Assembly: GCF_000720325.1 (NCBI RefSeq)
Contig: NZ_JOJM01000087.1
Span: 1-28,517, forward strand
DNA: 28,517 nt
Origin: Streptomyces sp. NRRL B-1347
GTDB taxonomy: Bacteria > Actinomycetota > Actinomycetes > Streptomycetales > Streptomycetaceae
Direction of reading: 5' to 3'
How positions within the stretch are numbered: position 1 is the stretch's first letter; every line of letters begins with the position of its first letter. Position numbers and translations under genes: made by a program. The notes beneath the pieces are model-generated. The model searched no databases. It saw only the letters and a program-made list of their open reading frames with translations, and was not told the DNA's origin. Shown piece after piece: positions 7,482 to 16,711 of this stretch.

Positions 7482-9355
7482 GCGGCACGGTCCGGCTCAC
7501 CACCGCCCAGGCCCTGGTGCGCTTCCTGGCCCGGCAGTTCACCGAGCGGGACGGCGCCCGGCAGCGCCTCATCGGCGCGACCTGGGGCATCTTCGGCCAC
7601 GGCAACGTCGCCGGACTCGGCCAGGCCCTGGTCGAGTACGGCGCCGAGATGCCCTTCCACCAGGGGCGCAACGAGCAGGCCATGGTGCACGCGGCCGTCG
7701 GCCACGCCCGGCAGTCGGGGCGCCTGACGACCCACGCCGTCACCACCTCCATCGGCCCCGGCGCCACCAACCTCGTCACAGGCGCCGCGCTCGCGACCAT
7801 CAACCACCTGCCCGTGCTTCTGCTGCCCGGCGACGTGTTCGCGACCCGCCCGGCCGACCCGGTGCTCCAGCAGCTCGAAGTGCCGTACGCGGGCGACGTG
7901 TCCGTGAACGACTGTCTGCGCCCGGTTTCGGCGTACTTCGACCGCGTCACCCGGCCCGAGGCGCTGATCCCCGCCGCGCTCCAGGCGATGCGGGTGCTCA
8001 CCGACCCGGTCGCGACGGGCGCGGTGACGCTCGCGCTGCCGCAGGACGTCCAGGCGGAGGCCTTCGACTGGCCGGAGGACTTCTTCGCCGAGCGCGTCTG
8101 GTCCGTACGCCGCCAGGCCCCCGACCCCGCAGAGGTGGCGGCGGCGGCGCGGGCCGTGCGCGGTGCCGCGCGGCCCCTGCTCGTCGCGGGCGGGGGAGTC
8201 CACCACAGCGCCGCCGAGGACGCCCTGCGCGCCTTCGCCGACGCCACCGGCATCCCCGTGGCGTCCACGCAGGCGGGCAAGGGCTCCCTGCGCCACGACC
8301 ACCCGGCGGACGTCGGCGGCATCGGCCACACCGGCACCGCCACGGCCGACGAACTGGCCCGCGGCGCCGACCTGGTGATCGGCGTCGGCACCCGCTACAC
8401 CGACTTCACCACCGCGTCCGGCACGCTCTTCGCCGCGGACGGCGTGCGCTTCGTGAACCTCAACGTCGCGCCGTTCGACGCCCACAAGATGGCGGGCGCC
8501 ACAGTGGTCGCGGACGCCCGCGCGGGCCTGGAGGCGCTGACCGGGGCGCTCGCGGGCCACCGCGTCGAGCCCGCGTACGCGGCCTCGTACACGGCCGGCA
8601 AGGAGCGCTGGGAGCAGCGCGTCGACGCCGCGTACGCGGCCGACGAGCCCGACGCGCGCCCCACCCAGACGCAGGTGCTCGGCCTCCTCGACGCGCTCGT
8701 CACCGACGAGGACGTCGTCATCAACGCGGCGGGCTCGCTCCCCGGCGACCTGCACAAGCTGTGGCGGGCCCGCTCGCCGCGCCAGTACCACGTCGAGTAC
8801 GGCTACTCCTGCATGGGCTACGAGATCCCGGCGGCGATCGGCGTGTCCCTGGCCGCGCCCGAGCGGCCCGTGTGGGCGCTGGTCGGCGACGGCACGTACC
8901 TGATGATGCCCACCGAGATCGTCACGGCCGTGCAGGAGGACATCCCCATCAAGGTCGTCATCCTGCAGAACCACGGCTACGCCTCCATCGGCGGCCTCTC
9001 GGAGTCCGTGGGCGGCGAGCGCTTCGGCACCGACTACCGCTACCGGGCGCCCGACGGCACGTACACGGGCGGCCCGCTGCCCGTGGACCTGGCCGCCAAC
9101 GCGGCCTCGCTCGGACTGCCCGTGACGCGCGCGAAGACCGTCGACGAGCTGCGCGCGGCCCTGCGCGAAGCGCGCGAAGCGGACGGCCCCACATGTGTCT
9201 ACGTGGAGACGGAAACGACAGACACAGTGTCGGGCCCGCCCCCGGCGCAGGCGTGGTGGGATGTGCCCGTGGCCGAGATCGCGACCCGCCCGTCGGCGGT
9301 CAAGGCCCGCGAGGAGTACGACCGGCACGTGTCCGACCGGCGCCGCCATCTGTGA
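7478..9355 (+). CDS. iolD: 3D-(3,5/4)-trihydroxycyclohexane-1,2-dione hydrolase
   Basis: A thiamine-diphosphate enzyme of 625 residues that opens the inositol-derived ring to 5-deoxy-glucuronate. The N-terminal ThDP-binding domain has the FHQGRNEQAMVHAA stretch with the conserved glutamate. The middle domain follows, and the C-terminal domain has the ThDP/Mg motif beginning GDGTYLMMP and ending in NHGYAS. Length and domain order are usual for IolD. The start overlaps the iolB stop (ATGA), and mmsA begins 13 nt after its stop. Confidence 0.95.
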   Translation: MSGTVRLTTAQALVRFLARQFTERDGARQRLIGATWGIFGHGNVAGLGQALVEYGAEMPFHQGRNEQAMVHAAVGHARQSGRLTTHAVTTSIGPGATNLVTGAALATINHLPVLLLPGDVFATRPADPVLQQLEVPYAGDVSVNDCLRPVSAYFDRVTRPEALIPAALQAMRVLTDPVATGAVTLALPQDVQAEAFDWPEDFFAERVWSVRRQAPDPAEVAAAARAVRGAARPLLVAGGGVHHSAAEDALRAFADATGIPVASTQAGKGSLRHDHPADVGGIGHTGTATADELARGADLVIGVGTRYTDFTTASGTLFAADGVRFVNLNVAPFDAHKMAGATVVADARAGLEALTGALAGHRVEPAYAASYTAGKERWEQRVDAAYAADEPDARPTQTQVLGLLDALVTDEDVVINAAGSLPGDLHKLWRARSPRQYHVEYGYSCMGYEIPAAIGVSLAAPERPVWALVGDGTYLMMPTEIVTAVQEDIPIKVVILQNHGYASIGGLSESVGGERFGTDYRYRAPDGTYTGGPLPVDLAANAASLGLPVTRAKTVDELRAALREAREADGPTCVYVETETTDTVSGPPPAQAWWDVPVAEIATRPSAVKAREEYDRHVSDRRRHL

Positions 9356-9368
9356 GGGAGTTCTTGGC

Positions 9369-10871
9369 ATGACGAAGACCGTCGACCACTGGATCGGTGG
9401 CAAGAGCGTCGAGGGGACGTCCGGCACGTACGGCCCGGTCACCGATCCGGCGACCGGTGCCGTGACCACGCGGGTCGCCTTCGCGAGCGTGGACGAGGTG
9501 GACGCGGCGGTCGCCGCCGCCAAGGCCGCGTACGCGACCTGGGGCCAGTCCTCGCTCGCGCAGCGCACGAGCATCCTCTTCAAGTTCCGCGCCCTGCTCG
9601 ACGCGCACCGCGACGAGATCGCCGAGCTGATCACCGCCGAGCACGGCAAGGTGCACTCGGACGCGCTCGGCGAGGTCGCGCGCGGCCTGGAGGTCGTCGA
9701 CCTGGCGTGCGGCATCAACGTGCAGCTCAAGGGCGAGCTGTCCACGCAGGTCGCGAGCCGCGTGGACGTCTCCTCGATCCGCCAGCCGCTCGGCGTCGTC
9801 GCGGGCATCACGCCCTTCAACTTCCCGGCCATGGTGCCGATGTGGATGTTCCCCATCGCCATCGCGTGCGGCAACACCTTCGTGCTGAAGCCCAGCGAGA
9901 AGGACCCGTCGGCGTCGATGCGCGTGGCGGAGCTGCTCGCCGAGGCCGGCCTGCCGGACGGCGTCTTCAACGTCGTGCACGGCGACAAGGTGGCCGTGGA
10001 CCGGCTCCTGGAGCACCAGGACGTGGCCGCGGTGTCCTTCGTGGGCTCGACCCCGATCGCCCGCTACATCCACACCACGGCCTCCGCGAACGGCAAGCGC
10101 GTCCAGGCGCTCGGCGGCGCCAAGAACCACATGCTGGTCCTGCCGGACGCCGACCTGGACGCGGCCGCCGACGCCGCCGTCTCGGCCGCGTACGGCTCCG
10201 CGGGCGAGCGCTGCATGGCCATCTCGGCCGTCGTCGCGGTCGGCTCGGTCGGCGACGAGCTCGTCGCGAAGATCAAGGAGCGCGCCGAGAAGATCAAGAT
10301 CGGTCCCGGCACCGACCCGGCCTCCGAGATGGGCCCGCTCATCACGGCCGCGCACCGCGACAAGGTCGCGTCGTACGTGACGGGCGCGGCGGCGCAGGGC
10401 TGCGAGGTCGTCCTGGACGGCACGGGCCACACCGTCGAGGGCCACGAGGACGGCCACTGGATCGGTCTGTCCCTGCTCGACCGGGTGCCCGTCACGGCGG
10501 ACGCGTACAAGGACGAGATCTTCGGCCCGGTCCTGTGCGTGCTGCGCGTCGACACCTACGAGGAGGGCCTGGCGCTCATCAACGCCTCGCCGTTCGGCAA
10601 CGGCACGGCGATCTTCACCCGGGACGGCGGCGCCGCGCGCCGCTTCCAGCTGGAGGTCGAGGCGGGCATGGTCGGCGTGAACGTGCCGATCCCGGTGCCG
10701 GTGGGCTACCACTCCTTCGGTGGCTGGAAGGACTCCCTCTTCGGCGACCACCACATCTACGGCAACGACGGCACGCACTTCTACACCCGCGGCAAGGTCG
10801 TCACGACCCGCTGGCCGGACCCCTCGGACGCCCCGGCAGGCGTGGACCTGGGGTTCCCGCGCAATCACTGA
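9369..10871 (+). CDS. mmsA: Methylmalonate-semialdehyde dehydrogenase (CoA-acylating)
   Basis: A 500-residue aldehyde dehydrogenase of the MmsA/IolA type, oxidising malonate or methylmalonate semialdehyde with NAD and CoA to acetyl- or propionyl-CoA. The nucleotide-binding stretch ITPFNFPAMVPMWMFPIA is at about 147-164. The catalytic cysteine is Cys282 in GSAGERCMAIS, a context typical of the CoA-acylating subgroup. ATG 9369 follows GAGGGAG. It is the last gene of the inositol operon and the final pathway step, and is directly followed by a strong terminator. It could also serve valine breakdown. Confidence 0.95.
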   Translation: MTKTVDHWIGGKSVEGTSGTYGPVTDPATGAVTTRVAFASVDEVDAAVAAAKAAYATWGQSSLAQRTSILFKFRALLDAHRDEIAELITAEHGKVHSDALGEVARGLEVVDLACGINVQLKGELSTQVASRVDVSSIRQPLGVVAGITPFNFPAMVPMWMFPIAIACGNTFVLKPSEKDPSASMRVAELLAEAGLPDGVFNVVHGDKVAVDRLLEHQDVAAVSFVGSTPIARYIHTTASANGKRVQALGGAKNHMLVLPDADLDAAADAAVSAAYGSAGERCMAISAVVAVGSVGDELVAKIKERAEKIKIGPGTDPASEMGPLITAAHRDKVASYVTGAAAQGCEVVLDGTGHTVEGHEDGHWIGLSLLDRVPVTADAYKDEIFGPVLCVLRVDTYEEGLALINASPFGNGTAIFTRDGGAARRFQLEVEAGMVGVNVPIPVPVGYHSFGGWKDSLFGDHHIYGNDGTHFYTRGKVVTTRWPDPSDAPAGVDLGFPRNH

Positions 10872-10887
10872 CAGCTCCACCCCTCCG

Positions 10888-10928
10888 AACGAAGCCGTCC
10901 GCCCTGCGGACGGCTTCGTTCCTTTTTT
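10888..10928 (+). terminator. Rho-independent terminator of the iol operon
   Basis: A perfect 15-bp stem pairs 10888-10902 with 10906-10920 around a CCT loop, followed by CCTTTTTT. It begins 17 nt after the mmsA stop. This is an unusually canonical terminator for this kind of genome. Confidence 0.95.
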
Positions 10929-11026
10929 CGCCGAACAGCTGCGGTTCCCGTACGGGGGGATGAATGGGGCGAGGAAGGCCCCAATGGAATTCGACCTTGC
11001 TATCGAAGGTTTACGTGCCACATGGC

Positions 11027-11047
11027 TGGCTAATTGCCACCTATAGT
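11027..11047 (+). promoter_or_regulatory. Candidate promoter region of the permease gene
   Basis: The 319-bp gap after mmsA is less GC-rich than its surroundings. TATAGT (11042-11047) is a good -10 hexamer, but no clear -35 is seen. Just upstream, TGGC-TAATT-GCCA (11027-11039) is an inverted repeat that could be an operator. Apart from this, the terminator and the short ORF at 11145, I see nothing else in the gap. Confidence 0.4.
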
Positions 11048-11144
11048 CGCCAACGTCTGCGAATCATTGGCCAGTTGAAGCTCGCCCGAGCTGCGGATTC
11101 CGTAGGTAATCGGCCATTGACGTTTTCCTGACGCGGAGGTTTCC

Positions 11145-11267
11145 ATGACGCTCTGCCGCCCCTTTGGTACGAGCCGATCGGAATCGCCGTATGACCGAAA
11201 CGCTGCACACGCCGCCGCAGTCCGCGGCCGCCCCCGTGGCGGAGGGAACTCCCGAGTCCCCGGCTGA
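11145..11267 (+). CDS. Possible 40-residue upstream ORF overlapping the permease start
   Basis: ATG 11145 has a strong GCGGAGG site 5-6 nt upstream, better than that of the permease itself. The frame runs through the permease start codon (11191) in a different frame and stops at TGA 11265-11267. The peptide (MTLCRPFGTSRSESPYDR...) matches nothing I recognise. Ribosomes translating it would pass over the permease start, which could control permease expression. It may be a fortuitous frame. Confidence 0.4.
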   Translation: MTLCRPFGTSRSESPYDRNAAHAAAVRGRPRGGGNSRVPG

Positions 11268-12606
11268 GCCCCGCAAGCTGAAGCGGTCCATCGGCGTCGT
11301 CGGCGGCACGCTGCTCACGCTGTCCTGCGTGACGCCCGCGTCCACGCTCTTCGTGGTCGTGCCCGACCTGTTCTCCACGCTCGGCACCGCCACCACCCTC
11401 ACCATCGCCATCGGCGCGCTGCTGTGCGTGGGCGTCGCCTTCTGCTACTCCGAGCTCGGCACGCTGATCCCCAGCGCGGGCGGCGAGTACGCGATGGTCT
11501 CCACGATGGCCGGACGGCTCGCGGGCTGGCTGGTGTTCGTGCTCTCCCTGCTCGTCGTGATGATCGTGCCGCCCGTGATCGCCATGGGCACGGCCGACTA
11601 CCTCGCGCCCCTCGTGAAGATCGAACCCGCCTACGCGGGCGCGGGCGTGATGCTCCTCGCCACCCTCGCGGGCCTGCTCGACCTGCGGGCCAACGCCTGG
11701 ATCACCGGGATCTTCCTGGTCCTCGAAGTGGTCGCGGCCGCGGTCGTGGCCGTCCTCGGCTTCGCGCACGCCGAGCGGGGCGCGGGCAGCCTCGTCGACC
11801 TCAGCGTGGCGAGCGGCTCCGGCGACGGCACGAAGGCCGTCACCGCGATGCTGATCGTCTCCGGGCTCGCCATCGCGCTCTTCGTCACGCAGGGCTTCTC
11901 CACGGCCGTCTACCTCTCCGAGGAGATGGAGAACCCGCGCCGCAACGTGGCCCGCACCGTGCTGCTCACCCTCGGCATCTCGGCCGTCGTCCTGCTCGTG
12001 CCGGTCGCCGCGATCACCATGGGCGCGCCGGACCTCGCCGCGCTCACCGGCGGCGACATCGGCGCGATGGTCACGGCCTGGTCCAGCTCCGGCGTCGGCA
12101 CCTTCATCAGCCTCTGCGTGGCCCTCGCCATCATCAACGCGGGCATCGTCATGGTCATCCAGAACTCCCGCGTCCTGTACGCGTCCGCGCGCGACAAGGC
12201 CTGGCCGCAGCCGGTCAACAAGGTCCTGTCGCGGCTCGGCGGCCGCTTCGGCTCCCCGTGGGTCGCCACCCTCCTGGTGGGCGTCCCCGGCGCCGCGCTG
12301 TGCTTCGTGAACCTCGACACCCTGTACGGCGTCACCGGGGTGTCCGTGACCGGCATGTACCTGCTCGTCGCGGTGGCGGCGCTGCTCGCCCGCCGCGGCA
12401 GCCACGGGGCCGCTCCCGCCTGGCGGATGCCGCTGTGGCCGGGCATCCCCGTGGTGCTCATCGCCGTCCTCGCGTACGTCCTCAGCCAGCAGGAGGCCCA
12501 GTACCTGCTGTGGACCGGCGGCATCGTGGCCGTCGCGACGGTGTACTGGGCCTGCTACCTGCGGCCGCGGGCGGCCACGCGCTGGCTGGTGACGGTGCCG
12601 GAGTAG
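11191..12606 (+). CDS. APC-family amino acid permease
   Basis: An integral membrane transporter of 471 residues with about 12 hydrophobic segments after a 35-residue polar N-terminus. Family features include GVVGGTLLTLSCVTPAS near helix 1, the polar YSELGTLIPSAGGEYAMVS after helix 2, GFSTAVYLSEEMENPRRNVART in the middle loop, and NSRVLYASARDKAWP later. It probably imports an amino acid or polyamine with protons or by exchange; the substrate cannot be told. ATG 11191 has only a weak CGGA site, and an overlapping short ORF with a strong site lies upstream. It is separate from the inositol operon because of the terminator between them and is not the expected inositol (MFS) transporter. Confidence 0.88.
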   Translation: MTETLHTPPQSAAAPVAEGTPESPAEPRKLKRSIGVVGGTLLTLSCVTPASTLFVVVPDLFSTLGTATTLTIAIGALLCVGVAFCYSELGTLIPSAGGEYAMVSTMAGRLAGWLVFVLSLLVVMIVPPVIAMGTADYLAPLVKIEPAYAGAGVMLLATLAGLLDLRANAWITGIFLVLEVVAAAVVAVLGFAHAERGAGSLVDLSVASGSGDGTKAVTAMLIVSGLAIALFVTQGFSTAVYLSEEMENPRRNVARTVLLTLGISAVVLLVPVAAITMGAPDLAALTGGDIGAMVTAWSSSGVGTFISLCVALAIINAGIVMVIQNSRVLYASARDKAWPQPVNKVLSRLGGRFGSPWVATLLVGVPGAALCFVNLDTLYGVTGVSVTGMYLLVAVAALLARRGSHGAAPAWRMPLWPGIPVVLIAVLAYVLSQQEAQYLLWTGGIVAVATVYWACYLRPRAATRWLVTVPE

Positions 12607-12647
12607 CCCTGGCGGCCGGCACCCGGCCTTTCGGCGCTTCGCGCCTC

Positions 12648-12673
12648 GTCCTCAAACGCCGGACGGGCTGGAT
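12648..12673 (-). repeat. Streptomyces intergenic repeat, copy 2
   Basis: The exact inverted copy of the 26-bp repeat at 88-113. It lies between the converging ends of the permease and PLP-enzyme genes. Just beside it is GGCGCTTCGCGCC (12633-12645), a small hairpin, so the unit may act as part of a bidirectional terminator. Confidence 0.8.
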
Positions 12674-12705
12674 CTGCCGCCGCTCGCGGCACGCACCCGC
12701 GAGGG

Positions 12706-13854
12706 CTACGGGCCTGCCAGCAGGTCGCGGTCCTTGAAGCCGCTGGACGTGGAGACGCACACCACGGGGCCTTCCGCGTCCCGGCCCAGCTGCCGCAGGC
12801 CCGCGAGGCCCGCCGCCGCGGACAGCTCCGCCCACACCCCGCCCCTGGCCAGCTCCGCCCGGGCACCGGCCAGCTCCTCGTCGGTCACGAGCAGCGCCGC
12901 GCCCCGGCTCTCGCGCAGCGCGAGCACGCCCCGGTAGCCGCCCACCGGACAGTCGATGGCGTACGCGGCGGTCTCCCCGACGGGGACGTGCGCGGCGGGC
13001 ACCCCCTCGCGCACGGCGGCCGCCAGGGGCCCGCCCGCCGCGGGCTCGCAGGCGAACAGGCGCGGCACCCGCTCCCCGTACCCGAGCCGCACCAGCTCGG
13101 CGAACCCCTTCCAGACGCCGAACAGCATCTCCCCGTACCCGGTCGGCACGAACACCGCGCGCGGGAGGGTGCCGAGTTCGTCGTGGATCTCGTAGGCGAT
13201 CGTCTTGTAGCCCTCGGGCCCGAACCCGTGCCCGGTGTGCGCGGCGGACGTGAGGTTGCTGACGGGGTGGTAGCCGGTCCGCTCGACGATGCGGCGCAGG
13301 AGTGGCCACCGGTCCTCGCTGGGCACGTGCAGCACGGTGGCGCCGTACGCGCGCAGGAACGCGTCGACGGCGGGCGGCGCGTCCGGCGAGGTGAGGACGG
13401 TGCACGGAAGGCCTGCCCGCGCGGCGTACGCGGCGGCCGACGCGCCGTGGTTGCCGGAGGAGGCGACGACGACGCCGGGCGCGTCGACGCCGACGGCCGC
13501 GCTCACCGTGATCCGGTTGAGCCGGTCCTTGTGGCTCCACGTCGGGTTGCGGGACTCGTCCTTGACCCACACGCCGTCCTCAAGGGGGAGCAGCGGGGTG
13601 CCGCCCTCGGCGAGCGAGGGGGCGCGCAGCGGCGGCAGGAGCGGCGCCCAGCGCTCGTGCCCGCGCGGCCGCGCGGCGGCCGCGCCGGGCGCGAAGAAGC
13701 CGTCGGGGACCTGGTCGTAGGCGTAGTCGACGTCCACCGGGTACGCGATCTCGTCGGTGCTCGTGACCGGACAGCCCTCCGTGAGCGGCGGCCAGAGCGG
13801 GAAGCGGACGGACGGGTCGCCCAGCGAGCGCTGGCCGATGGCGAGGGATGTCAT
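12706..13854 (-). CDS. Threonine-synthase-like PLP-dependent enzyme
   Basis: A 382-residue fold-type II PLP protein. The cofactor lysine is Lys109 in SHKDRLN, and the phosphate/substrate loop is SSGNHGASAA (132-141); a C-terminal VSTSSGFKD is typical of threonine synthases. It also carries an N-terminal FPLWPPLTEGCP stretch. The genome's main ThrC is usually near hom and thrB, which are absent here, so this is more likely a paralogue with a related lyase or synthase reaction. The exact substrate is not clear. The ATG at 13854 lacks a ribosome binding site; a TAGGCT hexamer (13868-13863) lies 8 nt upstream, which would fit a leaderless message. It is divergent from the hydrolase-ABC gene. Confidence 0.8.
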   Translation of the reverse strand: MTSLAIGQRSLGDPSVRFPLWPPLTEGCPVTSTDEIAYPVDVDYAYDQVPDGFFAPGAAAARPRGHERWAPLLPPLRAPSLAEGGTPLLPLEDGVWVKDESRNPTWSHKDRLNRITVSAAVGVDAPGVVVASSGNHGASAAAYAARAGLPCTVLTSPDAPPAVDAFLRAYGATVLHVPSEDRWPLLRRIVERTGYHPVSNLTSAAHTGHGFGPEGYKTIAYEIHDELGTLPRAVFVPTGYGEMLFGVWKGFAELVRLGYGERVPRLFACEPAAGGPLAAAVREGVPAAHVPVGETAAYAIDCPVGGYRGVLALRESRGAALLVTDEELAGARAELARGGVWAELSAAAGLAGLRQLGRDAEGPVVCVSTSSGFKDRDLLAGP

Positions 13855-14014
13855 GGGTCAGCAGCCTAGGTGCCCCTGACAGCCGGTGCGGCGGCGGTCC
13901 GGGCCGCGTACCGCCCCGGACGTACGCGGGCCGCGGCCCGTACTCCCCGGGGAGGCCGCGGGGTTCCGACCGGTGGCTGCATCGGTTGTCGGTGACCGCC
14001 CGTACCGTTGACGC
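13855..14014. promoter_or_regulatory. Divergent promoter gap with two leaderless-type -10 candidates
   Basis: Leftward, TAGGCT (13868-13863) lies 8 nt from the PLP-enzyme ATG. Rightward, TACCGT (14003-14008) lies 6 nt from the hydrolase-ABC ATG. Neither gene has a Shine-Dalgarno site, and no good -35 boxes are seen. Leaderless transcription in both directions is inferred from this spacing only. Confidence 0.35.
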
Positions 14015-16711
14015 ATGGATCTACGACTGCCCCGGGCCGGAGCCTGGAAGGCGGCGCTGCGCGCGCCGCGGCGGACGTTCGCCGCCGCGGCCGCCGTCGT
14101 CGTGCTCGCCGGCGCGGGCACGTGGACGGCGCTCGCGTCGGACGAGGCACCCGCCGTGCGCCGCACCGACCAGACGCTCTCCATGGGCCGCGGCCAGGGG
14201 CGGGAGGTGCGGATCGACACCTCGTACTTCACCGCGGGCGACCCCGGCACCAAGCGCCCCGCGGTGCTCGTCGGGCACGGCTTCGGCGGCAGCAAGGACG
14301 ACGTGCGCGAGCAGGCCGAGCGCCTGGCCCGCGACGGGTACGCGGTCCTGACGTGGTCCGCGCGCGGCTTCGGCAAGTCCACCGGCCGCATCGGGCTCAA
14401 CGACCCGAAGGGCGAGGTCGCCGACGTGTCGCGGCTCGTCGACTGGCTGGCGGAGCGCCCCGAGGTCCGCCTCGACAAGGACGGCGACCCGCGCGTGGGC
14501 GTCACGGGCGCCTCGTACGGCGGCGCGGTCTCGCTGCTCGCGGCCGGTTACGACGACCGGGTCGACGCCATCGCCCCGCTGATGACGTACTGGAACCTGG
14601 CGGACGCGCTGTTCCCGAAGGACGTCTTCAAGAAGCAGTGGGCCGGGATGTTCCTGACCGCGGGCGGCGGCTGCGACACCTTCGAGCCGCGGCTGTGCGC
14701 GATGTACGAGCGCGTGGCGGTGGCGGGGAAGCCCGACGCGCGGGCGCGCGGGCTGCTCGCCGAGCGCAGCCCGGCCGCCGTCGGCGACCGCGTCAAGGTG
14801 CCCGCCCTGATCGTGCAGGGCCAGCAGGACTCGCTGTTCCCACTCGACCAGGCCGACGCGATGGCCAAGGCGATCCGCGCCAACCACGCGCCCGTGGCGG
14901 TCGACTGGGTCGCGGGCGGCCACGACGGCGGCGACCGGGAGACCGACCGGGTCACCGGGCGCGTCACCCAGTGGTTCGACCGCTATCTGAAGGACGACAA
15001 GGGCGCCGACACGGGCCCCGCCTTCCGCGTCACCCGCACCGGAGGCATCGACTCCACGGACGGCGCCGCGACGCTGCGCGGCGCGAGCGGCGACCGCTAT
15101 CCGGGGCTCGGCAGCGGCCCGCGCGAGATCCCGCTCAGCGGGCGCCCGCAGACCTTCGACAACCCCGCGGGCGCCGCGCCGCCCGCCGTGTCCGGCCTGC
15201 CGGGGCTCGGCGGCGCGGGCGGCGGCAGCGCCGGCCTCAGCCGCCTCTCCTCGCTCGGCATCGGCGTCTCCCTCGACTTCCCCGGGCAGTACGCCGCGTT
15301 CGAGTCGAAGCCGCTCACCGAGGACCTGCGGATCACCGGCGCCCCCACCGTGCGGGTGCGCGTGAAGTCCGACAGCGCCGACACGGTGCTCTTCGGGAAG
15401 GTCTACGACGTGGGGCCCGGCGGCGGGCAGCAGGTGCTGCCCGCGCAGCTCGTCGCCCCGGTGCGGATCGACGGCGCCGTCGACGGCAGGACCCTCGACC
15501 TGCGGCTGCCCGCCGTCGACCACGAGCTGAAGAAGGGCCACCGGCTGCGCCTGGTGTTCGCCGCCACCGACCTGGGCTACGCTTCGCCCGCCGAACCGGC
15601 CGCGTACACGGTGGCGTTGAAGAGCGGCCTGAAGGTGCCGACCGCCCCCGGCGTGCGGACGGCCGCCGCCCCGCTGCCCGCCTGGGTGTGGTGGCTGCCG
15701 CTCACCGGCGCCGCCGTGGCGGCCGCCCTGCTCCTGATCGGCCGCAGGCGCGTCACGGCGCCCGCGCCCGCCCCGGACCTCGCCGAAGTGCCCCTCCAGA
15801 TCACCGGCTTGAGCAAGCGGTACGCGAAGTCCACCGACCGGTACGCGGTGCGCGACCTGTCGTTCCGTGTCGAGAAGGGCCAGGTCCTCGGCCTCCTCGG
15901 GCCGAACGGCGCGGGCAAGACCACCACCCTGCGCATGCTGATGGGCCTCATCCGCCCGGACGCGGGCGAGATCCGCGTCTTCGGGCAGGCCATCAGGCCC
16001 GGCGCGCCCGTCCTGTCCCGGGTCGGCGCGTTCGTCGAGGGCGCCGGATTTCTGCCGCACCTCTCGGGCCGGGAGAACCTGGAGCTGTACTGGCGCGCCA
16101 CCGGGCGCCCCGCTCAGGACGCGCACCTGGCCGAGGCCCTGGAGATCGCCGGGCTCGGCGACGCCCTGGCCCGCGCCGTGCGGACGTACTCCCAGGGCAT
16201 GCGGCAGCGCCTCGCCATCGCCCAGGCCATGCTGGGCCTGCCCGACCTGCTGATCCTGGACGAGCCGACGAACGGCCTCGACCCGCCCCAGATCCGCGAG
16301 ATGCGCGAGGTGATGATCCGGTACGCGGCGGGCGGCCGCACGGTCATCGTCTCCAGCCACCTGCTCGCCGAGGTCGAGCAGTCCTGCACGCACCTGGTCG
16401 TCATGGACCGCGGCCGCCTCGTGCAGGCGGGCCCGGTCGACGAGATCGTCGGCGCCGGGGACACGCTCCTCGTCGGCCTCGCGGCGGACGTCCCCGACCC
16501 GCTGGTCGAGAAGGTGGCCTCGCTCCCGGGCGTGGCGTCGGCGGTCCGCACCGAGGGCGGCCTCCTGGTGCGGCTCGACGGCGGCCCGGCGGCCACGGGG
16601 GCGGCACTCCTGCCCGAACTGGTCCGCCTGGAGGTCCCCGTGGAGTCGCTCGGCCCGCACCGGCGCCTGGAAGACGCGTTCTTGACCCTGATCGGAGGAG
16701 GTGCGGCGTGA
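14015..16711 (+). CDS. Fusion of membrane-tethered serine hydrolase (CocE/S15-like) and ABC ATPase
   Basis: One frame of 898 residues joins two usually separate proteins. Residues 21-41 form a membrane segment after basic residues. Residues 80-330 form an alpha/beta hydrolase with nucleophile Ser167 (GASYGG), Asp272 (QQDSLF) and His303 (GGHDGG). Residues 415-545 resemble the C-terminal beta domain of X-Pro dipeptidyl peptidase/CocE enzymes. A second membrane segment (557-576) is followed by GRRR. Residues 593-815 form an ABC ATPase: Walker A GPNGAGKTT (629-637), signature YSQGM (725-729), Walker B LLILDEP (745-751) and His782. The positive-inside rule places the hydrolase outside and the ATPase in the cytoplasm. 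The next gene overlaps and is the ABC-2 permease, so the three parts form one exporter-like machine. The substrate is unknown. ATG 14015 has no clear ribosome binding site. Confidence 0.9.
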   Translation: MDLRLPRAGAWKAALRAPRRTFAAAAAVVVLAGAGTWTALASDEAPAVRRTDQTLSMGRGQGREVRIDTSYFTAGDPGTKRPAVLVGHGFGGSKDDVREQAERLARDGYAVLTWSARGFGKSTGRIGLNDPKGEVADVSRLVDWLAERPEVRLDKDGDPRVGVTGASYGGAVSLLAAGYDDRVDAIAPLMTYWNLADALFPKDVFKKQWAGMFLTAGGGCDTFEPRLCAMYERVAVAGKPDARARGLLAERSPAAVGDRVKVPALIVQGQQDSLFPLDQADAMAKAIRANHAPVAVDWVAGGHDGGDRETDRVTGRVTQWFDRYLKDDKGADTGPAFRVTRTGGIDSTDGAATLRGASGDRYPGLGSGPREIPLSGRPQTFDNPAGAAPPAVSGLPGLGGAGGGSAGLSRLSSLGIGVSLDFPGQYAAFESKPLTEDLRITGAPTVRVRVKSDSADTVLFGKVYDVGPGGGQQVLPAQLVAPVRIDGAVDGRTLDLRLPAVDHELKKGHRLRLVFAATDLGYASPAEPAAYTVALKSGLKVPTAPGVRTAAAPLPAWVWWLPLTGAAVAAALLLIGRRRVTAPAPAPDLAEVPLQITGLSKRYAKSTDRYAVRDLSFRVEKGQVLGLLGPNGAGKTTTLRMLMGLIRPDAGEIRVFGQAIRPGAPVLSRVGAFVEGAGFLPHLSGRENLELYWRATGRPAQDAHLAEALEIAGLGDALARAVRTYSQGMRQRLAIAQAMLGLPDLLILDEPTNGLDPPQIREMREVMIRYAAGGRTVIVSSHLLAEVEQSCTHLVVMDRGRLVQAGPVDEIVGAGDTLLVGLAADVPDPLVEKVASLPGVASAVRTEGGLLVRLDGGPAATGAALLPELVRLEVPVESLGPHRRLEDAFLTLIGGGAA

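Noticed and set aside
7397..9988. 863-codon leftward frame opposite iolD
   Set aside because: High GC leaves long antisense frames open; composition is Arg/Gly/His-rich and iolD is unambiguous on the other strand.
11101..11145. Amino-acid riboswitch or T-box before the permease
   Set aside because: No conserved T-box or lysine/glycine riboswitch elements and no terminator/antiterminator pair could be drawn.
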